Positions 9,964 to 18,591 of a stretch of DNA of 64,000 nucleotides are shown piece by piece. Where the stretch lies: the NCBI RefSeq assembly GCF_006439335.1, contig NZ_SAWY01000021.1, positions 62,001 through 126,000 of the forward strand. The letters are read 5' to 3'. This stretch comes from Litorilituus lipolyticus. GTDB lineage: Bacteria; Pseudomonadota; Gammaproteobacteria; Enterobacterales; Alteromonadaceae. The notes under the pieces were generated by a model. The model was not told the DNA's origin. It made no database searches and saw nothing but the letters and a program-made list of their open reading frames with translations. Position 1 is the stretch's first letter, and each line of letters opens with the position of its first letter. The position numbers were made by a program, and so were the translations under genes.

Positions 9964-11451
9964 CTACCTAGTTTTGTTCTTCGAATAATCAATTGCGAAA
10001 ATTGCCAACAGTAATGCAACGGCAATGTTGAATAAGCTCATTAATTGCCAATACCAATATTCAGTAAGGGCAATGTCTAAAGTGGCGTAGATAAATACTG
10101 CCGTGGTGCTCCATGGCACTAGACTTTCTATCATGGTGCCAGTGTCTTCAAGTGATCGCGATAATAACGGCTTGGGGAGCCTATGTTCACGATATTTTTT
10201 AGAAAACACCTCACTAACAATAAAGCTATTGGCATACTGACTTGATGTTAGAGAATTGGTTAATGATGATGCAAATAAGGTGGAAACAACTAATGATGAG
10301 TCTCGCTTTATCTTATGCAACATAGCACTTAACGTGCGAGTTATTGCGCCCATTTCATCCACAACACCAACATAAACAAAAATTAAAATGGTGATAACAA
10401 TAGGATCAATTAGAAAATATAAACCACCACGATTCAAAATACTGTTAATAGCAACCCCACTGGTGTCTACTGTCATATTGGCTGTTGATACAAACATCGA
10501 AAGGTCAAAACCTTTATGAATTGTAGTAAATATCTGCTCTAACGATATAGCTTGAAAACACAAAGCTAACAAACAAGCACTAATAGAGGAAACAACTAAA
10601 GTTGGTAGTGGCGGAAAACGCTTAATTGAGCCAATCAAAATGATAAGCGGTGGTAAAAATAGCCAAAAGCTAAAGTTAAACAGCCCTTGAAGCTGAGTTT
10701 GAAATGTCAAGAGTACGCTTTCTTGTGCAGCAGTGCTAGCAACGGGATAATAAAAACCCAGTATTATATAAGCAAACAATGCCAAAACAGCTGCGGGTAT
10801 AGTGGTGTATTTCATTGCATTAATATGCGCTTGAACACTTACCCCTACAGCAATAGCAGCAATGTTTGTCGTATCAGATAACGGAGACATTTTATCGCCA
10901 AAATAGGCTCCTCCTATAACAGCGCCAGCCAAAATACCCAAATGTGCATTAGCTGTTTGCCCAACGGTAATTAACACTACACCTATGGTCGCAATAGTAC
11001 TCCACGATGAACCTGTACACAGAGAGAAAACGACTGATAGTAAGAATGCTAAGGCGTAAAAATAGTGCTCGCTAACTAAATCTAACCCTAGGTAAACTAA
11101 CATTGGAACCGTACCAGATAAAATCCAAGTACCGATTAAAATACCAATAACAAATAACAATAAAATAGTGGGAAATGCCCGTGTTATTTTCGCATTGACA
11201 TTATTTATTAAACTCTGCCATTGATAACCTAAACATAATGCCTGAGCCATCACCATAACCGAGGCACTAAGAAACACTAGCTCTAATGGCAATGCTGTTT
11301 GATTTAGCCAAAGCGGCCTGATTATCAAACCATAAGCCACACTTGCAACAAGAATCATCACTGCCAACATCGAAGACAGTAGATGATTCACATCACTTAA
11401 TGGACGAGAAAGACTATTTACTTGTGGTAATTCGTGCAACCCAACCACCAC
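9964..11451 (-). CDS. NhaC-superfamily Na+/H+ antiporter or Na+-coupled amino-acid transporter
   Basis: The 495-residue polytopic membrane protein has about 11-12 hydrophobic segments and the NhaC signature region GAYFGDKMSPLSDTTNIAA. The GTG start at 11451 overlaps the end of the GH97 gene by 38 bp; its SD is weak, and later starts (for example GTG in SDVNHLL) are possible. The stop is 7 nt before the C-S lyase start, so the three genes should be co-transcribed. NhaC-superfamily members include antiporters and a predicted methionine permease (MetT) described by comparative genomics. Next to a C-S lyase, uptake of a sulfur amino acid is a plausible alternative to plain sodium extrusion. That is inference only. 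Confidence 0.85.
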   Translation of the reverse strand: MVVGLHELPQVNSLSRPLSDVNHLLSSMLAVMILVASVAYGLIIRPLWLNQTALPLELVFLSASVMVMAQALCLGYQWQSLINNVNAKITRAFPTILLLFVIGILIGTWILSGTVPMLVYLGLDLVSEHYFYALAFLLSVVFSLCTGSSWSTIATIGVVLITVGQTANAHLGILAGAVIGGAYFGDKMSPLSDTTNIAAIAVGVSVQAHINAMKYTTIPAAVLALFAYIILGFYYPVASTAAQESVLLTFQTQLQGLFNFSFWLFLPPLIILIGSIKRFPPLPTLVVSSISACLLALCFQAISLEQIFTTIHKGFDLSMFVSTANMTVDTSGVAINSILNRGGLYFLIDPIVITILIFVYVGVVDEMGAITRTLSAMLHKIKRDSSLVVSTLFASSLTNSLTSSQYANSFIVSEVFSKKYREHRLPKPLLSRSLEDTGTMIESLVPWSTTAVFIYATLDIALTEYWYWQLMSLFNIAVALLLAIFAIDYSKNKTR

Positions 11452-13378
11452 TTGGCGCTAACTCAACATTGATTTTACTTTGACTAGTTACCTTACTTGT
11501 CTGCTTTTTGATATCACTAGCGAATTTATCTGCGTTCACCCCATCACTCATGGAGATCATTTGATATTCACCCTGCCCTAAAAAGCTTAAATCAATATCA
11601 AAATTTCTCGCTTTACTGTTACCTAAGACACCAATAAACCAATCATTGCCTGAGCGCCTTGCACTAATAATATGATCTTGGAATTTTGCCGATAAAATCT
11701 TTGTTTCATCCCAAACTGTTGGCACTTTAGAGATAAATGCAGTGCTTTGCTCGTTGGCTAAGTAATTTGATGGACTATCTGCCAGCATTTGTAATGGACT
11801 TTCAAAGACGACATACAAGGCTAATTGATGAGCGCGAGTCGTTTTACTCATTGGTCGATTGAAGGAAATTCTAAAGTTTTCAGGTTGAGTATTCACCATC
11901 GCCCCTGGAGTGTAATCCATAGGACCTGCTAGCATGCGTATAAAAGGCAAAGTTAAATTATGCTCTGCGGTAATATAATCACCCCATTTATTATGCTCTA
12001 AACCACGCACTCCTTCTCTGGTGATAACATTAGGATATGCTCGTCTAAGCCCAGCAGGTTTGTATGAGCCATGAAAATTAACTAATAATTTATTTTTCGC
12101 CGCTTCTTTAGCAACGCGCCAATAATATTGCACCATCGCTTGGTCATCACGTTGCATAAAATCAACTTTAATACCTTTCACGCCCCAATCAGCGTATTGC
12201 GACAATATATTAGCTAAATCTTGTTCAACGGTTTCCCAAATAACCCATAAAATAATATCGACATTTTTGCTTTTGCCGTAGGAAATTATTTCGGCTAAAT
12301 CAATCTCTGGTACTATGTTTAAGGCATCGCCTAACTCGTACCACCCTTCATCAAGAATGATATACTCAATACCAAATTTTGAAGCAAAATCAATGTAGTA
12401 TTTATAGGTTTTTGTATTAATACCTGAGTTAAAATCAACACCATAAATGTTATTTGCATTCCACCAATCCCAAGCCACTTTACCTGGTTTTATCCATGAA
12501 GGATCGTCAATTTCCAGTTCGTTTGCCAATAAAAATGACAACTCATTTGTTAAAAGTTCAGCATCATTCTGGCTAATAGCAAAGATTCGCCATGGGAAAT
12601 CCATACCCTGTTTTTTGTTTATAACAGCAATATCATTATATCGTTGGGTAATATTCTCATTTCTGTCGGAATCTTTTTTAAGCTCGGCTGATTTAACCCG
12701 TTTTGGCTGTGTTCCAATAAGGCTATTACTATTAGCACCCACCACCCAAAGTCCAGGGTAATCCTTTAATGAGGATTCAGTAAATACAACTTTTTGATTT
12801 TCAGTTTCAACTAATAGCGGCAAACTTGCTAAGTTCTTAGCTGAGATATCTGTTATTTTTTTGGTTATATAAGATCGTTCATTGTGAGAATAAAAACCCT
12901 TTTCTAATGGGTATTGTGCAGTAAAATCATCAGCAAAATTTAGTGAGACCTCTTCATCTAGAATAACCATATCTCGTGCTGATTTTGTTCTAAAACGATA
13001 AGCTACCCCTTCATTAAAAACACGAAACTCTATTGATAAACCACTATCAAATTGCACGGTTAACTGATTATAGTTTTCGACTACTTCTTTAGATTTTTGT
13101 TGAACAACAGGGTTAATCACCTGATTAACCGAAGTGATTTTATGAGAGTGATATTCTAGTTTTGCTTGTTCATATTTAGAAGATGTAAGCGAAATATTTG
13201 CTTTTGCTTTAGATATAATCAATTCATTGTGCGAGGTAATATCGTATTCTATGTAGCTTGGTTGATTGCTAACTTTAAGGGTTATTTTTTTATCTGGCGA
13301 GGATAGCGAAATCGTTTTACTAAACGCTGAAAAGCTAACAAAAACAACAAACAGCAGTAAACTTAATACTTTATTCAT
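11414..13378 (-). CDS. GH97 glycoside hydrolase, probably retaining alpha-galactosidase
   Basis: The 654-residue protein has a signal peptide (about 1-20) and the three-part GH97 layout: N-terminal beta-sandwich (about 21-290), central TIM barrel (about 295-560) starting at KVAWDWWNANN, and C-terminal beta-domain. The barrel has YIILDEGWY and GIKVDFMQRDD, with D406 at the place of the nucleophile in retaining GH97 alpha-galactosidases. GLEHN (E461) lies 55 residues later, matching the nucleophile to acid/base spacing known for Bacteroides BtGal97b (D415/E470). This favours alpha-galactosidase over the inverting SusB-type glucosidase. It heads a tight operon with the NhaC transporter and C-S lyase. 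Location is probably periplasmic. Confidence 0.88.
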   Translation of the reverse strand: MNKVLSLLLFVVFVSFSAFSKTISLSSPDKKITLKVSNQPSYIEYDITSHNELIISKAKANISLTSSKYEQAKLEYHSHKITSVNQVINPVVQQKSKEVVENYNQLTVQFDSGLSIEFRVFNEGVAYRFRTKSARDMVILDEEVSLNFADDFTAQYPLEKGFYSHNERSYITKKITDISAKNLASLPLLVETENQKVVFTESSLKDYPGLWVVGANSNSLIGTQPKRVKSAELKKDSDRNENITQRYNDIAVINKKQGMDFPWRIFAISQNDAELLTNELSFLLANELEIDDPSWIKPGKVAWDWWNANNIYGVDFNSGINTKTYKYYIDFASKFGIEYIILDEGWYELGDALNIVPEIDLAEIISYGKSKNVDIILWVIWETVEQDLANILSQYADWGVKGIKVDFMQRDDQAMVQYYWRVAKEAAKNKLLVNFHGSYKPAGLRRAYPNVITREGVRGLEHNKWGDYITAEHNLTLPFIRMLAGPMDYTPGAMVNTQPENFRISFNRPMSKTTRAHQLALYVVFESPLQMLADSPSNYLANEQSTAFISKVPTVWDETKILSAKFQDHIISARRSGNDWFIGVLGNSKARNFDIDLSFLGQGEYQMISMSDGVNADKFASDIKKQTSKVTSQSKINVELAPSGGWVARITTSK

Positions 13379-13406
13379 GTAAAGACCTAAATATTCTAAT
13401 TAACTC

Positions 13407-13434
13407 AGTGGCTATGTTTAAAAACATAGCCACT
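13407..13434 (-). terminator. Hairpin between the MelR-like regulator and GH97 gene
   Basis: AGTGGCTATGTTT (13407-13419) and its exact complement at 13422-13434 form a strong stem 28 nt upstream of the GH97 ATG. The U-tract is poor on the minus strand, so it may be a weak terminator or an attenuator in the GH97 leader. Confidence 0.5.
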
Positions 13435-13524
13435 TTCAATAATTTATAAATTTAAGCATGATTGAAAATTTTAAGCGTACGAGTTATTCAGAATCCACTC
13501 CTAAAAAGTAGTATTAGCAAAAAA

Positions 13525-14406
13525 TTAAGCATTGTTGATAGAGTTACGAAACTCCACTGGAGATATATTTAACTCTCTTTTAAATATATCGTAAAATCGG
13601 CTCACTGAGCCAAACCCTGCCTTATTAGCGATACAAACCACAGTATCATCAGTATCAACCAATAACGCTTGAGCATGATGTAAACGAAGCTGATTAATAT
13701 ATTGCTTGATGCTCACTTTCATCACTCGAGTAAACAATTTCATAGCATAGTTTTTATGCAATCCAGTAGAATCAGTGACATTAGAGATTTTAATACGTGT
13801 ATCAAAATTATCGGCGATATAAGCCAACATAGTTTGTACGTGGTTAATACCACAAACCACTTTTTTGTTATCTACTAATTCAGATTCATCCGTTAATTGA
13901 AATGACGTGTACGACTCAATTGCCATACGGCTGATTCTATTTCGTATTTCACTGATCACTTGAAAAGTTAAATCAGCATTATCTTTCTCAAGATCTTTCT
14001 CCCAAACATCAGTTAATAACTGATCACTCTCATACAAGCTTTCTGAGACCAAGACTTCGCCATCAAGCAAAGACTTAATATACTGATTAGGCAGTTTCCA
14101 TGTTAAAAATGCCTGCAATGGAATATACAGGTTCACCATATAACCATCACCATCATAATGGGTCATTTGGTGGGGTATCGATGCCCAGAAAATAATCATT
14201 TTACCTTCAGGAACGTTTATTCGCTTACCGTTAATTAAGTAACTGGCCGAACAGCCAAATAAATAATTAACTTCTATGTGACCATGCCAATGACTTTGTT
14301 CCATTATTTCTGGCACATGCTTTTGGAACCCAAATTTGGAATCCTCTCCTTGCACTTCTAAGGGCCCAGATTCGCGTTGGACGATTCGGCTTATCCAATT
14401 TAACAT
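13525..14406 (-). CDS. AraC-family transcriptional activator, MelR-like
   Basis: The 293-residue protein has an N-terminal cupin-type sensor (about 20-130) and a C-terminal AraC double helix-turn-helix (about 190-290). Positions characteristic of E. coli MelR, the melibiose-responsive activator, are recognisable: SHWHGHIEVN, FWASIPHQ, KNYAMKLFTRVM, KQYINQLRL and GFGSVSRFYDIF. The spacing and overall length agree (MelR has 302 residues). It lies between the GH97 operon and the GH36 alpha-galactosidase gene, all on the same strand, so it is the obvious candidate to activate them in response to an alpha-galactoside. Binding sites were not identified. MelR orthology rests on remembered sequence, not a search. 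Confidence 0.87.
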   Translation of the reverse strand: MLNWISRIVQRESGPLEVQGEDSKFGFQKHVPEIMEQSHWHGHIEVNYLFGCSASYLINGKRINVPEGKMIIFWASIPHQMTHYDGDGYMVNLYIPLQAFLTWKLPNQYIKSLLDGEVLVSESLYESDQLLTDVWEKDLEKDNADLTFQVISEIRNRISRMAIESYTSFQLTDESELVDNKKVVCGINHVQTMLAYIADNFDTRIKISNVTDSTGLHKNYAMKLFTRVMKVSIKQYINQLRLHHAQALLVDTDDTVVCIANKAGFGSVSRFYDIFKRELNISPVEFRNSINNA

Positions 14407-14670
14407 GATGCCTCCAAGTAGAGTAAAGTTAGCTCCCCTTATTATTTTAATATATTTTTCGAGGGGAATTGATTAATTTAAAAATTCTCATTTTCAAACT
14501 TTTTACTCCTCAAATTTAAGTTTTCTCTGCTTTATGTGCAAGAACATTAAAGCCCTTTGTTATTTTTTAAGAATGAATTCTTCATAAACAGGACAATAAA
14601 ACCAAGCTTAAACAGAAACTCGCTAAGAAAGGAAGTAATTAAAACTTTATCTAAGGTATTGAATTAGACA

Positions 14671-14704
14671 AATAAAACCCAAAACCTATTGTTAGGTTTT
14701 GGGT
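14671..14704 (-). terminator. Rho-independent terminator of the GH36 gene
   Basis: ACCCAAAACCTA (14677-14688) pairs with 14693-14704 across a 4-nt loop. On the minus strand a TTTTATTTG tract follows. It lies in the 365-bp gap between the GH36 and regulator genes, which otherwise carries only the regulator's presumed promoter region (14407-14660). Confidence 0.75.
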
Positions 14705-14771
14705 CTTTAAATTGCATTAAGCTTTGCTAAAAGCTAATGACAATATTAAAAAAGCGAATAAACGAGAAGCA

Positions 14772-16613
14772 TTAGAACTGCAAAGAAGCAATACCTGAAA
14801 CAGGCACTTCAAGTAACAGCACTTGCTTAATGTCGTTAACCGTATAGCGTTTCACAATGTTGCCTTGTACGTTTTTAATTACGACTTTCGCTGTTGAAAT
14901 GGTTGGGTTTAGATTTACCACCACATTTTTAGATTTTTTGGCATTTATAATATCAACTTTATTAATTACCGATTTTTTCTCAGGAACATTTACAACTAAC
15001 TCATCATAAATAGTAGTAATTTGTTTATTTCTTGCTGTACTAGTAATTAATGGGTAGTTAGCTAAAACCCCCTGAGGGCTGAATTTTCCAGCTAATAAAA
15101 TATCTTTATTATCTTTCCAATAAGCCGTGTAATGAGTAACCATATCAAAATGCGATTTAGGTAATTCAGCTAAACGTACAGATATTTGTGGCACAGAATA
15201 AAGCACATTAAGTAATTGCAATGCCGCAATTTCAGCAGGCTCGTCATAATGCCACATTAACATATCTGAATGTACAGCAGTATCGCCACTTAAAACCCGT
15301 AAGTTAACTATTCTTTTCTTATTAGTTACTGCCCCATTTGGGATATCTGTAGCGCGAAACATGTTGCCATATTTACGCATAGCAGGCCCAATATAACGCT
15401 GCCTAAACTCCACCATTACGTCTGGGTTTATTGCTTTTAGCCTATCAATAAGGTCTGTCATTAACTTATCAACAGCAACATACACTGAGGCAAAGTCTCT
15501 ACCATCTTTCTTTTCAAGAATGGTATCGTCATAGCTTTTGAATTGATCAATAAAATCAAGCTTTAAGCCATCCCAACCCCAAACTTTAATAGCCTGCTCG
15601 TAATGACCAATTAAATACTCCCTCACTTCCGGGTATCTAGGGTCTAGTACGTAGGTTTCTAACCCTTTACTGTGGTTTAAATACTTACCTTGAAAACGCT
15701 CTGCAACTTCAGCTTTTTCACCAACAAAAGGGATGGAATACCACAAGATAGCTTTCATGCCTAATTGATGGATATCATCGACAAAGTCTTTAATGTTAGT
15801 TAACCGTTCAGGTTTCCAATCTCCCGTATAGGCATAGCCACGATTACTATCGTTAGTTTGCCAACCGTCATCAACTATGATGGCTTTGTAACCTAAACTG
15901 GCAGCGACTTTTGCTTCTGCGAGTAAGCTTTCATGTTCAACTGATTGATGATAGCTATACCAAGTTGAATACATAGGTTCTAAAGCATCATCAGGAACAA
16001 ATGTCGGTGTGTATCTCGAATCTTGCTGCCACCACTTAGCCACATCATTTAACGATTGGTAGAATGGCACAGTTCGAGTATCCAGCCTGACTTTTACCTG
16101 ATATTGCTTAACTTTTTTGTGTTTTTCAGAGAGAAACTCTACCTCATGATAAATAAAAGAGTCTTCCTCTCTTATTTTAGCTGACATATGAACTAGATTA
16201 ATTGCATCATCAACTGATACGGTATAGCGATTAACATCGTCGTGACCAAATAAGGTATAAACAGGTGCATTACGAGTTAACATCGACTCAAGCTTTTTAC
16301 TGCTCCAATCTGCTGGAATAATATAATCAACATTAAATGCAGGCGTCCATACTCCTGCGACATCAATAGATGGAGTCTTCCAATTCAAGGTAAATTTTGG
16401 TGGTTGTTGCGCAGTTTTTGCACTTAAGGTAATAGTGGCAATATTGACATCATTAGCCACTTTCTCAGTTTTTACATGAATCTCAAAATTATCAGCAGCT
16501 GCCGATAGCTGAAATAACTGTTTATTAATAAAAAACTCTTGCGCATTAACCGGAGTTATTGCCATAGGTATTAACAATATAAGCACAGCAATAGCTTTAA
16601 TAAGACCAAACAA
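14772..16613 (-). CDS. GH36-type alpha-galactosidase, secreted
   Basis: The start is placed at TTG 16613, giving 613 residues. It has AGAGGTG 6 nt upstream and begins directly with a signal peptide (M)FGLIKAIAVLILL ending in NAQ; the longer GTG-started form from 16700 has no SD and puts a polar stretch ahead of the signal peptide. A beta-sandwich N-domain precedes a TIM barrel with YSTWYSYHQ, IIVDDGWQ, GMKAILWYSIPF and WGWDGLKLDFID. The KLDF aspartate (about D353) is the expected nucleophile and the RATDIPN aspartate (about D423) the acid/base. It should release terminal alpha-1,6-linked galactose. MelR-like regulator and GH97 neighbours fit this role. Confidence 0.88.
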   Translation of the reverse strand: MFGLIKAIAVLILLIPMAITPVNAQEFFINKQLFQLSAAADNFEIHVKTEKVANDVNIATITLSAKTAQQPPKFTLNWKTPSIDVAGVWTPAFNVDYIIPADWSSKKLESMLTRNAPVYTLFGHDDVNRYTVSVDDAINLVHMSAKIREEDSFIYHEVEFLSEKHKKVKQYQVKVRLDTRTVPFYQSLNDVAKWWQQDSRYTPTFVPDDALEPMYSTWYSYHQSVEHESLLAEAKVAASLGYKAIIVDDGWQTNDSNRGYAYTGDWKPERLTNIKDFVDDIHQLGMKAILWYSIPFVGEKAEVAERFQGKYLNHSKGLETYVLDPRYPEVREYLIGHYEQAIKVWGWDGLKLDFIDQFKSYDDTILEKKDGRDFASVYVAVDKLMTDLIDRLKAINPDVMVEFRQRYIGPAMRKYGNMFRATDIPNGAVTNKKRIVNLRVLSGDTAVHSDMLMWHYDEPAEIAALQLLNVLYSVPQISVRLAELPKSHFDMVTHYTAYWKDNKDILLAGKFSPQGVLANYPLITSTARNKQITTIYDELVVNVPEKKSVINKVDIINAKKSKNVVVNLNPTISTAKVVIKNVQGNIVKRYTVNDIKQVLLLEVPVSGIASLQF

Positions 16614-16813
16614 AATATTCACCTCTGTGGAATTTGAACTGTAGATACTAGATTTTTCATCAATCAAAGCATCAAATTTATGATTACACAAAAATATCAC
16701 GGCTTAAGATAACAGCATATATCGAGATGTAACTATTGATTCTTAAAAAATAACCTACCTATTTATTTCAATGTGCCCTAGCTCAATTGTAACAAGCATA
16801 TTCATTGATTTTA

Positions 16814-16852
16814 ATTTAAGGTCTTGATTTAAGGTCTTGATTTAAGGTCTAG
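16814..16852. repeat. Three tandem copies of a 13-bp repeat
   Basis: ATTTAAGGTCTTG occurs at 16814-16826 and 16827-16839, and with one change (TAG end) at 16840-16852. It lies in the 457-bp divergent gap between the GH36 gene (minus) and the glutaredoxin gene (plus), about 200 bp upstream of each. It could be iterated regulator sites for GH36 or a slippage product. The rest of the gap is AT-rich with no recognised gene. Confidence 0.7.
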
Positions 16853-17070
16853 ATGTAATATATTTTCATTTAACGCTAAACAAATTCGTTGTAACAAACG
16901 TTCATTATTTAAGAGTGAGCAATACTCGTTTCCCCCAAAAGCCTAATGTTTAAACTTATTAAGCGTGCAGTTTTTTTTATGCTCGAAAGAAACTCATAAA
17001 TAATTTATTTGAGAATAATAATAGTGTAGCGACTAAACTTTAAATTTAAGATTTTTCAAGGAAGAAAATT

Positions 17071-17508
17071 ATGATGCGTATAAATTTATTGGTCATTTTT
17101 ATGCTTTGCATAAATCCACTAGCACAAGCTCAGGAAATATATAAATGGGTAGATGAACAAGGCAAAGTACATTTTGGTGACAGAAAACCCGATTCTCAAC
17201 AAAATGTTGAAGAATTAAACATCAAGCTTGTTAACTCAGTAGAAACGGTTTCTTACCAAGTTTCTTCAATAGATATTGGTAAAAAAGTAGTCATTTACAC
17301 AACAAGCTGGTGCGGTTACTGTAAAAAAGCTAAGAAATATTTTTCTGATAAACGAATTCGTTATACAGAAAAGAACATTGAAAAAAGTAAAATAGCCAAA
17401 ATGGAATTTAAAAAATTAGGCGGCAAAGGTGTCCCTATAATTTTGGTAGGAAAGAAAAAAATGAGTGGCTTTAGTCAAGCAGGTTTTGAACTCATATACG
17501 CGCCTTAA
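17071..17508 (+). CDS. Secreted DUF4124-glutaredoxin fusion protein
   Basis: The 145-residue protein has a signal peptide (about 1-20, AQA), a DUF4124 domain (IYKWVDEQGKVHFGDRKP, about 23-40), and a glutaredoxin/thioredoxin-fold domain (about 70-145) with the dithiol motif CGYC at 81-84 and the cis-proline GVPIILV. The ATG has AAGGAAG 6 nt upstream. DUF4124 domains are typical of small exported proteins, so this is likely a periplasmic thiol-disulfide reductase or disulfide handling protein. Its electron donor is unknown. It appears monocistronic; the preceding and following genes are far away. Confidence 0.85.
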   Translation: MMRINLLVIFMLCINPLAQAQEIYKWVDEQGKVHFGDRKPDSQQNVEELNIKLVNSVETVSYQVSSIDIGKKVVIYTTSWCGYCKKAKKYFSDKRIRYTEKNIEKSKIAKMEFKKLGGKGVPIILVGKKKMSGFSQAGFELIYAP

Positions 17509-17969
17509 CTTAAATTATACTAAGGCGTTTAGGGTACATAGTACTCTCTTTATCAATTAACTGGTTTCAAACTGATATTTTCATTGATGTGTACTATTGA
17601 TGGTAAAAGCTTAAAAGCAGGTTTTGCACAAATACACACAGGTTATAGTTGAGGAACCAACAAACTTTTAGCTGCAAGCAACTCCCTCAGCGCTTACCTA
17701 AAAACGCTCCCTAGAAGAACTAATTCTTTCACCTAGCTCATTGTTGTCAATGCAATTATACGTCTTGTTAGGTTAATTAGAAAAAATAGTAAAGCAACGC
17801 TTTAGATTACGCAGTTTTCACACGTAACTGCTATTCGCTAAACTCTATAGGGCGTGTTAACACACAAGCAGAATATTTTGTGTTAAGTCAGCAAATTCCG
17901 TGTAATATCTAGCACAAAGTTAATCAGTTATTTAAAGCGTTTCCATCTTCAGTAAGGTAAATATTAGCG
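17509..17969. other. 461-bp intergenic region, no gene recognised
   Basis: No ORF with coding character, RNA gene or strong terminator was seen. A perfect 10-bp palindrome GTGTTAACAC lies at 17854-17863, about 105 bp upstream of the DUF4156 gene, in what is probably that gene's promoter region. Confidence 0.5.
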
Positions 17970-18320
17970 ATGAAATTTAAAACGATTGGAAAATATGGAC
18001 TATTCACATCTCTTTTTTTCATCAGTTCATGCAGTTTATTAAGCACACATCAGATACATGAGAAGTCGGAACAAGTTAACGTAGTGACCTCTTATGACCA
18101 AGTAAAAAACTGTCAGTTTTTGAGCGAACTAGTCGGTACAGAGGGTAAATGGTACAACTATTTTTTCATTTCAAACCGTGAGTTAACTACGGCCAGTATG
18201 AATGACTTGAAAAATCAAGCTAACACTATAAGCGCAAACCATGTCTATATTAAAGAGAAAATGGAATTCGCTACTTCGGTTACTTTTATTGGTCAGGCAT
18301 ACTCTTGTATAAACGAATAA
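17970..18320 (+). CDS. DUF4156-like lipoprotein
   Basis: The 116-residue protein has a type II signal peptide with lipobox FISSC (Cys21). The mature part contains NCQFLSELVG near the start and LKNQANTISANHVYI later, the pattern of DUF4156 lipoproteins (a conserved cysteine, then A-x-N-x-A...G/AN-x-V). Function of this family is unknown; it is probably an outer-membrane or periplasm-facing lipoprotein. The ATG is preceded by AGTAAGGTAAA. No operon partner is evident. Confidence 0.75.
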   Translation: MKFKTIGKYGLFTSLFFISSCSLLSTHQIHEKSEQVNVVTSYDQVKNCQFLSELVGTEGKWYNYFFISNRELTTASMNDLKNQANTISANHVYIKEKMEFATSVTFIGQAYSCINE

Positions 18321-18351
18321 ACTTAAAGCCAAATAGAAAGCATTAAGGACA

Positions 18352-18540
18352 TTAACTACCCAGAACATTGTTATGGCATTGAAGGTACAGAGTATTGACG
18401 TTACTACCACCATTAACGTTACCAAAGAAATCTGAACTAGCAAAAATGCCTGAACGATGATGAACTGACCAGCCAAAGTAGCATTCTTTTAGCTTTTCAA
18501 CTTTGAAAACATCACCAATACTGACATCTATACAAATCAT
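18352..18540 (-). CDS. Possible small hypothetical protein
   Basis: A 62-codon frame fills most of the 271-bp gap between the DUF4156 and LpxR-like genes. The product is soluble and compositionally plausible (KVEKLKECYFGWSVHHRSG segment) but matches no family I know. The SD is weak (AGAGA about 16 nt upstream). An alternative overlapping frame is hydrophobic and antisense to the lipoprotein gene. It could equally be a remnant or chance frame. Confidence 0.3.
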   Translation of the reverse strand: MICIDVSIGDVFKVEKLKECYFGWSVHHRSGIFASSDFFGNVNGGSNVNTLYLQCHNNVLGS

Positions 18541-18591
18541 GATATTAATTACATTCTCTTTATGTGAACAGAAAGCTAAAATCTAATAAAA

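Noticed and set aside
12447..12761. 104-codon plus-strand ORF inside the GH97 gene
   Set aside because: A shadow of a confidently assigned gene; composition is that of reverse-complemented codons.
18183..18476. 97-codon hydrophobic minus-strand ORF
   Set aside because: Largely antisense to the DUF4156 lipoprotein gene, no SD; the competing 62-codon frame is slightly more plausible but also weak.
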